Source of the DNA: Aralia elata | Taxonomy: Eukaryota > Streptophyta > Magnoliopsida > Apiales > Araliaceae | NCBI GenBank assembly: GCA_034770075.1 | Contig: CM068378.1 | Location: forward strand, 45,722,508 to 45,786,507 | DNA length: 64,000 bases | Direction: 5' to 3' | Part shown: positions 38,947 through 49,122 of the stretch, piece after piece | Layout: each line of letters opens with the position of its first letter | How positions within the stretch are numbered: the first letter of the stretch is position 1 | The notes under the pieces: model-generated | Seen by the model: the letters and a program-made list of their open reading frames with translations, nothing else | What the model was told of the DNA's origin: nothing | The model's database searches: none | Made by a program: the position numbers and the translations under genes

Positions 38947-39007
38947 AACTTTTCACTTCAACACGTCAAATGGCTTCAAGGGAGCAAGGTGGGGCCCACC
39001 AGGGCCA

Positions 39008-39067
39008 GCCGCAGATGGATCTGCGGCCAGCCGCAGATACATCTGCGGCTAAGATCGGGCCTTATAA
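39008..39067 (+). promoter_or_regulatory. Putative promoter of the antisense gene unit
   Basis: Two palindromes of the same type as in the LTR promoter: arms GCCGCAGAT/ATCTGCGGC at 39008-39027 (a 20-base unit identical to one in the LTR) and AGCCGCAGAT/ATCTGCGGCT at 39029-39050. After 11 bases follows a TATA-like TTATAA at 39062-39067. Spacing and sequence match the LTR promoter on the other strand. A leader of about 120 bases would follow, with a splice donor at 39215. Confidence 0.6.
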
Positions 39068-39214
39068 CCAACGCGCCTCCTCCAGATCTGTCACTTTCAA
39101 CTTGCAGTCCTCAGAGATTCTCTCGATTTTTCTTGTTCGCAAAGGCTTTTTGTCGATTTTTTTTTCAATTTCCCTGCAAAAACTGCTCCGGTAGGATCGA
39201 TCTACGCGCTACAG

Positions 39215-39678
39215 GTAACACTTTGACCGGTCACTTTTCAATTTCATCAATGTTTTGCTATACATTTGACTATTTGCATGTTTAGACATAAAATGTATGC
39301 TTCACAATGTTCATGCAATGTACCATCATATATACATGCTATGTATCAACTGTGTGAGTCATATTTTATGTTCATGAGGCGGTCCCACATATTGTTATTC
39401 CTTTTCTGTAAGAGAAACATGCATTACACGATGTAATTACACATATGAATGCAATTTAAATCTGTTTGAGGCTTTGATTGATGGAAAACACGTTTGGCTT
39501 ATGCTGGGATGTCCATTTTACAAACGGAACTCTGCCGATTTTTTTTTTTTTTTTTTTTTTTTTATACCATAACCATGCATCATGTTGCATTAATCATATG
39601 ATGAGGCTAGAAATTTAGAATGTTCATTACATAATTTTAAAAGGGAACTTACCTTCTTTCTCGCCCGTTCTATTCCAG
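39215..39678 (+). other. Predicted 5' leader intron of the antisense unit
   Basis: Donor ACAG/GTAACA at 39214/39215 and acceptor TTCTATTCCAG at 39678, two bases before the ATG of the plant-mobile-domain ORF. The interval contains a 23-base-plus T run at about 39541-39563 and no ORF. A prediction from splice-site appearance only. Confidence 0.45.
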
Positions 39679-39680
39679 CT

Positions 39681-41651
39681 ATGGATCGTGATGCGCCCAG
39701 TAGCTCCTCCGCCTCTCGGACTTCGGGTGTTCGCCGTCGTAGGGCTGCACCTGCCCCTATTCCCCCTCGTACCCGTCAGGCTCGTCGCTTGGCGGAGTCT
39801 GTCATCCGTCCTGATCACCCGGACGTTGAGGAGGTTGCTCCTCCGGAGGTTGCGGTGGAGGAGCCGTCTTCCAGCACATCAGCTCCCCCCACTCATCGCG
39901 CCTTATCTGGCGCTTCTGTCCAGATACCCGATCTATTGGGTCGGGATCTCAGCCGTCATCCCTCGGCATCCCTTGTTGCGAATGAGGTATACTCAATTTT
40001 GCTCTGAATTTGCTCTCAATTTCTCAATTTCTGCTCTCTCTGGACTGACCCATTGGTGATTTTCACAGGTGCCTGAGTTTACCCAGCCGAGGGGTAACTG
40101 GTTCAACATTTATTCCCTCTACGCGGCCTTGCACGATGATTACCGCACGGTGGTGGACTCCTGGGGTTTTCGCCACTTCTTCACCATCATTCCCCGCCAG
40201 TGCCCCTGGGGCTATATGCGGGCCCTGTCCGAGAGGTGGTTTCATCAGACCCAGTCCCTTCATCTTCTGGACTGTGAGGTTGTGCTGACCCCTTGGGATT
40301 GGCGGTATATCACGGGGATCGAGTTCACTGGGTCCCGTGTCCCTCTGGATCTTGATATCACTCCAGTGGAGGTTCGAGCTTTGCTAGGCTTCGCTGTTGA
40401 TGATCGGGTCTTCAAGGCCCGTAGTATTCGATCCGGCGCTTTGGCTGTCGATGCTGTTGGGGGTCTGTACGCACTGCCCATTCCAGCGGACCAGGGTACT
40501 CGTGACATCCTACTACGGCGCCTGTTCCTGACTATCATGAGGGGTTGTTTCCTAGGGAACAACTCCTCTACCATCCACTTCAGCGTCGTAGGGGCTGTTC
40601 GAGATGTAGGCCGGATTGGTGACTACGATTGGGGGTCATTCACTTTTGCTTATTTCCTCCACGGTCTGCGTCTACGCTCAGAGGGACAGACTGATGCCTG
40701 GCTCGGTTTCTACCACTTTCTGCTGGTGAGTCCCTTCCTCCTCTCTCTTACTGTATTTCTTTTCCTTTCATCTCTTTTCTGTATTTGATAGTGACTCATG
40801 CCTTGCCTTGTTTCTATTCACAGTTCTGGGCTTACGAGCGGCTGCCATGTCTGAGGCCTATCACTACTCTGGGCCCGGACACTTATCCTCGGGGTCGGCG
40901 ATGGCATCACAGTACTCTGGAGGAGGTCCCCGTGTCGGGCAGCTTTGCACATTGTCGTATTCAGCTGGAGTTGATCACGGCTGCCGACGTCGTCTGGATT
41001 CCCTACCTCTCCGAGCATCTGACTGTGGGGTTTGCTGACGGGCATCCTTCCGGCCCGGAGTTCGAGCTTTCCACCCGTCGCCTCACTTTGCAGAGTGTTG
41101 GAGGCTGGGTGATGTATCTGGGAGAGCGCGCATTCAGATGCGTCACTGGGGAGATCCGCATCCCGCACTCCCTTTCTTTCACTACTTTCTGGCCGCTGGA
41201 TTCTCAGCCCTCGGAGATCATGCTCGCCGGGGAGGACGGTCGGATGCTTTCCACAGGCCCCAGTACGAGTGAGGCTTTCAGGACTTGGTGGGTACCTCGT
41301 ACCATCGGTCCCCAGACTCGGGCCACTTTCTTTCTTGGAGACATGGTTCCAGGCTCGGTTACGATGACCGATTGGGCTGCCTGTGTTCGGACCCCTACCC
41401 ACGCTGAGCAGGTCGCCACATTGACCCGTCAGGTAGATCAGTTGTCGCTGTTTATTCGGGGGTTGGGCCGGACCCCGGAGGAGGCTTACACCTACGATCC
41501 TGACGGTGCAGGTTATGATGCAGGCCCGAGTTCATCTGATGCCACAGCGCATCCCTACATCCCTGATATGAACTTTGGTCCTCCGAGCTCGACGACTCCA
41601 GGGGATCAGTTCGAGGATCCTGCTTTCATAGATGATACTGATTTTATTTAG
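39681..41651 (+). CDS. Plant mobile domain (PMD) protein, three exons, antisense in Tat-like element
   Basis: Exons 39681-39986, 40069-40725 and 40824-41651 join in phase 0 to 596 residues; introns of 82 and 98 bases have GT-AG ends and TTTTCACAG / TTCTATTCACAG acceptors. Exon 1 is a low-complexity Ser/Pro/Arg N-terminus. Exons 2-3 carry the PMD: a pattern like ERWFHQTQSLHLLDCEVVLT, a GIEFTGSRVPLD segment, and FWAYERL at the exon 2-3 junction, corresponding to the WAWER motif of the family. The C-terminus is acidic, rich in Ser, Pro and Asp. Host PMD proteins such as MAIN and MAIL1 act in silencing and genome stability in Arabidopsis; what an element-borne copy does is unknown. The frame is intact and much more GC-rich than the surroundings. 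Confidence 0.75.
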
Positions 41652-41867
41652 ACCAGGATAGGATAGGGCCTTTTGTATTGGCACCTACTTAGATTTCTTT
41701 TTCATTTATGCACTATGTACTGAACTCATTTATTTATTTATGCACAGTTTTCTTTTTCATTTTTATGGGATTCACCTGCTTTATTATTAACTGTATGATG
41801 CATGCTTTTTATTTATGGGTAGAGAATGACCCCTGTACAGTCTTTTTTGATACTATTTTTTTCACAG

Positions 41868-43184
41868 ATGTCGTCCTCAGATGCCGTGGTTCGTTTGGAT
41901 TCCACTCCTCCCACAGGGTTGGTTGGCAGCCTCTTCCGCTGGTTGGACAGTCTACTGCCAGCAGATAGGGTTATCGTAGATGGTCTTTTGGGACATTCTT
42001 GGTCCTTATTAACCTTCCGGGTGCCAGCGGGCTTTGTGGATGGTCTTCTGAGCTATTGGGCCCCTGCCCGTCAGGTGTTTAGGTTTGGGACAGTAGAGCT
42101 GACCCCCACCCTTGAGGAGTATGCTCGCTTCACCGGCTTGCCGTTGGATGGTCCCTGTGCTAGGGTTACCGTTGGTTCCATGCGCCGTCAATTCTTGACT
42201 TTCACCGGTTTGCGGAGGGCTGTCTTATTACCGGTAATCACATCAGACCATATGGTTCCTCTTCAATTCTTGATTGACCGATTTGGCTCACCTGACAGTT
42301 TCCGTCTTTTCCTCGGTGATTTTTCCGTGTCCGAGGAGCGCTGGGATGCCTTGCGAGTGGGCGTTCTGATGGCCTGTGTCATCTCAGTTTTGTATTTGCC
42401 TGCAGGATCCGATCATCTGTACATGCGGATTGTTGCGGCCGTTGGGGCCCTTCAGGAGGATCACACCATTCTCCCCATGATATTGGCGGATACCTATATG
42501 TCGGCCACATATTGCCAGTCCTTCCGAGGGAGATTCTTCAGAGGGAGTTCGACCTTATTGTATATGTGGTTCATGAGTCATCTTAGTCCCATCGGCCATT
42601 TCCGTCGCCAAGGATTTTGTTTCAGCCATGACATAACCACGCAGTTTTCGCTTCGTCCCGCGAGTTGTACTGATGTGGCCTCCTGGACATCATTTTTGTC
42701 TATCATTGAGGACCCCTTTCATCTATTGGTTTACTCGGGCTATTGCTCCTTCATGAGCTTCTTGACTCATGTGCCTGACATGGATTTCATTCCCATTGCT
42801 GGGTTAAGGGGCGTGACGACCTATCATCCCATGGCGGTTATGGGGCAGTTTGATCAGACACAGGATTTACACCCCTTCGCGGGTGCAGCCGCATACCGAT
42901 TCCTTATATCATCCTGTACAGAGAGGGATCTATTGCAGGTATACGAGCTTTGGGATCGCAGGATCTTTGCCGAATATAGTACGAGCTGTCACATCCAGAC
43001 ATTTGCCTACGTACAGTGGTTGCGTGGAGACCTGGATTCGGCTAGTTTGAGTCGGACTGGGGCCTTTGATGACTCTGGAGTGATTTTCACAGAAGATACC
43101 ACAGACCATTCCATCTCAGCCGATTCTGCCCCGAGTCGGGTCGCTGAGGATTCCCGACTCCGCCTGGCCCCTGATTACTACTGA
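41868..43184 (+). CDS. DUF7745-like protein, antisense in Tat-like element; tail frameshifted
   Basis: ATG at 41868 directly follows a strong acceptor-like tract (TATTTTTTTCACAG); an in-frame ATG at 41826 is less likely. The 438-residue product has FGTVELTPTLEEYARFTGLP and a GLLSYWAP segment, like the DUF7745 proteins common in plant transposable elements. After the stop at 43184 the +1 frame continues at once as a repetitive coiled-coil tail (ERDVALVERDEAIRARDAA) to a stop at 43434, so a one-base change in the C run near 43169-43172 probably cut off the natural C-terminus. No AATAAA lies between this ORF and the PMD gene, so both may share one transcript. Function unknown. Confidence 0.65.
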   Translation: MSSSDAVVRLDSTPPTGLVGSLFRWLDSLLPADRVIVDGLLGHSWSLLTFRVPAGFVDGLLSYWAPARQVFRFGTVELTPTLEEYARFTGLPLDGPCARVTVGSMRRQFLTFTGLRRAVLLPVITSDHMVPLQFLIDRFGSPDSFRLFLGDFSVSEERWDALRVGVLMACVISVLYLPAGSDHLYMRIVAAVGALQEDHTILPMILADTYMSATYCQSFRGRFFRGSSTLLYMWFMSHLSPIGHFRRQGFCFSHDITTQFSLRPASCTDVASWTSFLSIIEDPFHLLVYSGYCSFMSFLTHVPDMDFIPIAGLRGVTTYHPMAVMGQFDQTQDLHPFAGAAAYRFLISSCTERDLLQVYELWDRRIFAEYSTSCHIQTFAYVQWLRGDLDSASLSRTGAFDDSGVIFTEDTTDHSISADSAPSRVAEDSRLRLAPDYY

Positions 43185-43495
43185 AACCGAGAGGGATGTC
43201 GCCCTTGTCGAGAGAGATGAGGCCATTCGTGCCAGAGATGCTGCCATTGCTGACAGAGACGCCATTGTATTTCAGACCAGGGCAGTTATAGATGCTAATT
43301 CTGGGACTGTCAGCCGAGCTACTGCTTTACTGGATCGTATTGATATGATGGGGCAGCAGATTGCAGGAGATGCTGATGCTTCAGATCTATCCACCACCCT
43401 GTCCATCCTGCTTCGGCTAGTTTCAGATTTGTAGATTATTTTATTTCCTGCATAGACTATGTTGGTTTCATCAGTTATTGAAAGAGAAATCTTGT

Positions 43496-43501
43496 AATAA
43501 A
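43496..43501 (+). terminator. Polyadenylation signal AATAAA of the antisense unit
   Basis: Lies 62 bases after the end of the DUF7745 coiled-coil tail and before the convergent end of pol. It is the only AATAAA I see downstream of both antisense ORFs. Confidence 0.5.
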
Positions 43502-43502
43502 A

Positions 43503-43944
43503 CGACTTATATATATAGACATGCATTTAAATTTAGTCATTTTCCCCTTTTGTCGTATCATTGCCATTCATTGGATCATCATTTTATCCAACTGATCATG
43601 ATTTTGACATTTCGCCTTCTTTCTTTCCTCAAGACTTGATGGAGATTTGACAGATATTGCCGCACACCTTTTGATTTCGTCGGATTGAATCTCAGATTTT
43701 GGATAACTGTTTGGTTGGATCAGGGTATGTATTCTGGGATGAAACTGGTTAGGCAGTTGGTTTCGGGAAGGTTTTGAGGGTGTAGGAAGGTTTTATCTGG
43801 CTATCGAAAATTGGTTTTGGTTAGGGAAAGGATATTTTTTTTTTAAAGGATCGGACCGCGCCATGATGGCTGCCTACGTACCCCCACAAGTTGGGAAATC
43901 AGGTCCTACGTAGTTCGCTCTCAAAGGAAAAAAGAACTGATGAT
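43503..43944. other. Spacer between convergent antisense unit and pol
   Basis: 442 bases without a supportable ORF; contains an A/T homopolymer tract at about 43831-43840 and a short GC-rich stretch (43851-43920) just beyond the pol stop. Confidence 0.5.
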
Positions 43945-45714
43945 TTAAGCGTAGAACCGCTTCACCGAGTCAGAATTGAGGGGTTGTGGAAATACCTCAC
44001 CATCCATTTCTTGCAATATGAGGGCTCCTCCGGATAGCACTTTCTTAATCATGAATGGTCCTTCCCAATTCGGGGCAAACTTCCCCTTGGCTTCGTCTTG
44101 ACAAGACATGACTCTCTTTAGCACCAGGTCATTCTCCTTGAATTTCCGAGGCCTGATCCTTTTGTCGTATGATCGGGAGATCCTCTGTTGATATAGCTGG
44201 TCGTGCCAAACAGCAGCCACCCTCCTTTCATCAATTAGGGCCAATTGGTCGTATCGGCTTTGCATCCAATCCTCCTCGCTTATCTGAGCATCGATCACTA
44301 TTCTGAGGGACGCCATTTCAACTTCAACTGGCAGGACAGCCTCCATTCCATACACCAAAGCGTAAGGGGTTGCCCCTGTAGAAGTACGCGTTGATGTTCG
44401 GTATGCCAGCAGGGTGAGGGGTAACAGATCCGGCCATCCCCGATGATTAGCAGACATTTTCGCCATGATCTTCTTGATGTTTTTATTTGCAGCCTCCACT
44501 GCCCCATTCATCTTAGGACGGTAAATGACGGAATTGAGATGCTTAATCTTGAACTGGTCACACAGTTCCTTCATGAGGGCGTTGTTTAAATTCTTGGCAT
44601 TGTCGGAGACCACAACCTCAGGTTGCCCATATCGGCAAATGACATTATTCCTGACGAAGTTGACGATGACCTCCTGAGTTACTTTAGGGAAAGAAGCTGC
44701 CTCTACCCATTTGGTGAAATAATCGATCATGACGAAGATGAATCGATGCCCGTTGCTTGCTTTGGGCTCTATTGGTCCGATTACATCCATTCCCCACATT
44801 GAAAATGGCCACGGGGAGGTCATACAGTGCAGTTCATTGGGAGGTGTATGGATCACATTACCGTGCGCCTGGCATTGATAACACCGTTTGACATGATCAT
44901 CGCAATCGGCCTTCAGCGTTAACCAATAATACCCTGTCCTCAAGATCTTTTTGGCCAACATCGGTCCACTCATATGTGGCCCACACACCCCGCCATGGAT
45001 TTCATTCATAATCCTTTGGGATTGCGTTTCGTCTACGCATTGCAACAATCCCAACCCGGCATCCCTTTTGTAAAGTGAATCGCCACTCAGGTAAAACTTC
45101 ATCGCCATCTTTTGAATCCTCATCCTTTCAGTCCGATTTGCCTGATCGGGAAGGGATCTGTCTCTTAGATATTCCCTGATGTCGTGATACCAGGGCTGTC
45201 TTGTCAACACCACCTCGTTTGATAACACTGCCACATTTTCCTCATATGCCGGGGTATTCTGTACGGTGATCTCAATCTGTGGACTGTCCCTACTCTTGAT
45301 CACGTGGATTAAGGAAGCCAAAGTCGCCAATGCATCGGCAAAATTATTTCGTCCCCGAGGAATATGGCGGAAGGCGATATCGTCGAATTCTTGCATAAGC
45401 TGGGTGACACAACGATGGTATGGAAGTAACCGAAGCTCCTTAGTGTTGTATACCCCGATTGCTTGTCTGATTACCAATTCTGAATCCCCGAACACCGCTA
45501 GTCTTTTTACTCCCATGTCACGGGCCAATCGGAGTCCCAAGATACACCCCTCGTATTCAGCGGTGTTGTTCGAATTGCTGAAACGAAGTTTAGTGGCCAC
45601 GGGGTATTGTTCTCCGGTGATAGAGACTAGGACCGCTCCGGCTCCTGCCCCCTCGGCATTCATGGCACCATCAAAATACAGCTTCCAAAATTGTCCCTCG
45701 TCATCACATTTTTT
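43945..45714 (-). CDS. Second RNase H and integrase of the Tat-like element
   Basis: Open from the A-run frameshift (45709-45714) to 43945. The N-terminal part is an extra RNase H of the archaeal/plant type (LYFDGAMNAEGAGAGAVL, NTAEYEGCILGL, FGDSELVIRQ), followed by an integrase with an H-C zinc-binding part (HGGVCGPHMSG, CYQCQAHG), catalytic core (WGMDVIGPI, VSDNAKNLNN) and a C-terminal module ending NSDSVKRFYA. From the Met at 45663 the product is 572 residues without an internal stop. The tandem RNase H is diagnostic for the Tat lineage. It would be made as the C-terminal part of the pol polyprotein. Confidence 0.92.
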   Translation of the reverse strand, partial: KKCDDEGQFWKLYFDGAMNAEGAGAGAVLVSITGEQYPVATKLRFSNSNNTAEYEGCILGLRLARDMGVKRLAVFGDSELVIRQAIGVYNTKELRLLPYHRCVTQLMQEFDDIAFRHIPRGRNNFADALATLASLIHVIKSRDSPQIEITVQNTPAYEENVAVLSNEVVLTRQPWYHDIREYLRDRSLPDQANRTERMRIQKMAMKFYLSGDSLYKRDAGLGLLQCVDETQSQRIMNEIHGGVCGPHMSGPMLAKKILRTGYYWLTLKADCDDHVKRCYQCQAHGNVIHTPPNELHCMTSPWPFSMWGMDVIGPIEPKASNGHRFIFVMIDYFTKWVEAASFPKVTQEVIVNFVRNNVICRYGQPEVVVSDNAKNLNNALMKELCDQFKIKHLNSVIYRPKMNGAVEAANKNIKKIMAKMSANHRGWPDLLPLTLLAYRTSTRTSTGATPYALVYGMEAVLPVEVEMASLRIVIDAQISEEDWMQSRYDQLALIDERRVAAVWHDQLYQQRISRSYDKRIRPRKFKENDLVLKRVMSCQDEAKGKFAPNWEGPFMIKKVLSGGALILQEMDGEVFPQPLNSDSVKRFYA

Positions 45715-47420
45715 CGCGCGATACCCAAAATATATCCTCGCCCGGGAGAGGAGTTTCTAACGGCTCCATCCCTCCTGCCGGGGCTTCTGCCAACTGATCT
45801 GCAATTCCCTGCCCTTTCATGGCCTTCTGGGTCACGTACACCATGTCAAACTGTTGTAAAATTAACTACCATCTTGATAGTCGACAATTCAGCATGGGCC
45901 TTTCGAAAATATATTTCAGGGGATCCATTCTTGATATCAGGTACGTTGTATGCCCATGGAGGTAGTGCTGTAATCTCCCTGCAGCCCAGGCCAGAGCACA
46001 ACAGGTCTTCTCAATGGGAGTGTAATTCTGCTCACATTGGCTAAATCTTTTGCTGAGGTAATAGATGGCCTGCTCTTTTCCCGCCTCATTTTTCTGTCCC
46101 AACATACATCCCATCGCGATGGCATTTACCGATATATACATAAACAGAGGGATCCCATCCTTCGGGGGTACCAGCACTGGTGCCTCCGTCAATTGTTTCT
46201 TAATGGTCTGAAACGCCCTCTGACATTGCTCATTCCATTATTGGGACACCCCTTTTCTTAACAGTTTAAAAATCGGCTCACATGTAGTCGTCAAGTGAGA
46301 TATAAAACGGCTGATGAAGTTTATTCTCCCCAGGAATCCTCTTATCTCCTTCTCTGTGTGGGGTGCCGGCATATCCACAATGGCCTTAATCTTTGCTGGG
46401 TCCAACTCAATGCCCCGATCACTAACCAGGAAACCCAAGAGCTTGCCCGACTGTACCCCGAAAGCGCACTTGTCTGGATTGAGTTTCAAATTATACTTTC
46501 TGAGCCGATCGAATAGCTTTTTGAGATGAGTTATATGATCGGACTCTACCTTCGATTTCACAATAATGTCGTCCACGTAGACCTCTATCTCCTTGTGCAT
46601 CATATCGTGGAACAAGGCCATCATGGCTCTCTGATAAGTAGCCCCCGCGTTTGTGAGGCCAAAAGCCAGTCGTCTATAGCAGAAAGTGCCCCAGGGGGTG
46701 ATGAATGCGGTCTTTTCCCGATCCTCCTCCGCCACCATTATCTGATGATATCCTGCGAAGCAATCCACAAAAGAGTACATTTCGTACTGGGCTGTGTTAT
46801 CCACCAGGATGTGTATGAAAGGCACCGGGAAGTTGTCCTTGAGACTGGCCTTGTTTAGATCTCTGTAGTCTACACATACCCTTACTTTTCCTCCAGGTTT
46901 AGCTACCGGGACCACATTGGATAACCATTCAGGATAAGTGGATACCATAATGATTCCCGCCCTGAACTGCTTGATGATCTCTTCCTTCACTTTTAAGCTC
47001 CACTCAGGTTTCAACTTTCTTAGTTTCTGCTTGACAGGCCTGAAACCCTCCTTGATGGGTAACCGGTGCACCACAATGTCGGTGGACAATCCGATCATAT
47101 CCTCGTGCGACCAGGCAAAGACATCCTCATATTGGCTTAGTAACTCAATTATTTCTGCTTTTTGGCTGGGGGTGAGGTCCGTCCCTATCTTGAGTTCCTT
47201 TGGCTTGTCAGGGGTTCCAATATCAACGGTGATGGTTTGGTCCAAGTTGGGTTTGGGTTTATCCTCGACCCATCCTTTGATCTCGTCAGGTGCGTCGTCG
47301 TAATCTGTCTCGTCTTGTTCAATGCCCATTAAATCGAAATCCAGCTCAATGTCAAAATCATAATCATCATTCAAATTTGAAAGACCACTTGTTAGGCAAG
47401 GATTACTCAAACGGGTACAC
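45715..47420 (-). pseudogene. Reverse transcriptase and first RNase H of the Tat-like element
   Basis: Begins at the predicted 3' splice site (47420) and continues in one frame: acidic linker, RT with VDYRDLNKASLKDNFPVP, FGLTNAGATYQRAM and the catalytic YVDD in EVYVDDIIVKSK, then the RNase H domain (NEAGKEQAIYYLSKRF, IEKTCCALAWA). Stops: TAA at 46238-46240 between RT and RNase H, TAG at 45866-45868 after SRW. At 45709-45714 an A6 run has one base too many for the frame to enter the second RNase H. All are single-base lesions. Confidence 0.88.
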
Positions 47421-47587
47421 CTGACATGAAACAAAATACTTGTCATATATAAATCATTTTTCACGACGATCGCAATTTCAAATAACACGAAGAAACGACA
47501 CAATTATGCAGAAATAAAACAACAACAAAATAAAACTTCTTCATTCCCCCATCCTCTAGGGTTAACCACCCTGACGTCGAGCTTTAC
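47421..47587 (-). other. Predicted intron between protease and RT
   Basis: Minus strand donor AAGG/GTAAAG at 47587 and acceptor TTTTGTTTCATGTCAG at 47421, with T-rich sequence between. Removing these 167 bases turns the two different reading frames of protease and RT into one. The unspliced frame stops at 47584, right at the donor. Ogre elements have a spliced intron in the same place, so this is a strong prediction, untested here. Confidence 0.7.
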
Positions 47588-49122
47588 CCTTGTTTGGATA
47601 TCACTGGTTTCTGGGTCCAATTATCGATGGTCAGGTCAGATGAAATGCGCTGGATAAAGGAGGGCCTCACATCGGACACCTCCCCGATGATTACGGATAC
47701 GTCGCCTGAGTCCTTCTCCATATCTTCTCCAGGAATAATCAGCCCTGCCCAATCGATGACAGGCACAACTTGTTGGGCTCCCGGGGGTGTGATAACATTC
47801 GTCCCCTCCTTACTGCTTGTTGATTGTCCGAGGATATAACATTTGGTTTCAAACTCTTTTGCGACATCCCGCAGGAAACTTTCCCTCCGGGCCGACTCAT
47901 TACGTGTGGGGGTTAACTCTTCATTCCCTGCCCCAATCACAGGTCCGCTGATCCCCTGCCTATTGTCGACTTTGGTCACTGGACTGCCAACTAGTCGAAT
48001 CGGAGTCGCACCCTGACGGTGTCCCCGTACTGCGCCCACATGGTATCCCAATCCTGCTTTGCCTATCTGCTGTGGTAGGTGGATGGGCTCGGTGATTCCC
48101 TGACTGCTTTTCCCTAGTCCCTGTCCAGGTTGGAAGTTCATTTTAATCATTTCCCTTGCCACAAAGGTGAGTTCCGGAGAGACCTTTGGTTTCACAGCTG
48201 GAGCTCCCAGGCATCTATAATGGGGAGTGCTAATCTCTAGTGCTTGAAAGCTGGCAGGCGCCGCTGACTCATCCACATTGATTACTGGTAGGCCACTCCT
48301 GGGGGGAGAAGGGTCATCACATTCGGCCGAGATTGTTACCAGATTCCCATCGATGATCAACTTGATTTGTTGGTGGAGCGTGGAAGGAACTGCCCCGGCC
48401 ATGTGTATCCACGGCCTCCCTAACAGCAGGTTGTAGCTTGCCGTAATATCTAGGACTTGGAAGGATATATCAAAAGTATAGGGCCCTATCTCTACTGGCA
48501 ATTCTATCTCTCCGATGGTATCCCTCCGGGATCCGTCAAAAGCCCGAACCACCACATGACTGGCCCGTAGGCGCTTGGGACTGATGTTCATTTTCTTCAG
48601 CGTGCTGAGAGGACATATATTCAATGTCGATCCCCCGTCGATCAGCACCCCATTCATGACATATCCTGAGGAGATTACCGCGATGTGTAGCGGTTTCCGG
48701 TGCCCCCTTTCCTCTTTGGGAATGTCCTCATCCGTAAAGGATATTGCATCGGTTTCCAATAAGTGGCCTACTAGCTGGCCGAAACCCTCCTCACTAATTT
48801 CTTTGGGCACAAATGCCTCCTCAAGAACCTTCATCAGGGTTTTGCAATGCTCACTGGATGACAACACCAAGTCCATGACTGATGTTAGGGTTGATTCCTC
48901 ATTTAAAATCTGGATCCCCCTTGTTTCTGGGTGATCCATCCTTTTCAAAAACTCTATGGCCCTTTCCTCGGAAACCTCTTCATTTTTTCTCTTTTGGCTC
49001 TCAAGGACTCGCCCGGGAAGATATAAGGGGTTCCCCTTAGTCGTCACGGAAGCACAACTGGCCGCTTCCTCTGGTATTCCCCCATAATTCCAGGGTACAG
49101 TCTTCAGACTACTGATAGGGAG
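47588..49122 (-). CDS. Protease with G-patch of the Tat-like element
   Basis: The frame is the same as gag, separated from it only by a TAA at 49123-49125; the first Met is at 49047. Protease motif VLIDGGSTLNICPL (the DGG variant usual in this lineage), followed by LLGRPWIHMAGAVPSTLHQ. Further on is a G-patch (NFQPGQGLGKSSQGI, AGLGYH), an RNA-binding motif found in several retroelement proteases. The tail leads into the predicted intron at 47587. Confidence 0.88.

Noticed and set aside
38203..38947. Series of overlapping 62-85-residue frames sharing a GPGIVAGHPSR peptide
   Set aside because: They are the minisatellite read in shifting frames; the 139-base unit is not a multiple of three.
40260..41419. 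Long frames opposite the PMD gene (104-194 codons)
   Set aside because: Shadows of a GC-rich coding region; the plus-strand frame has the domain motifs and splice sites.
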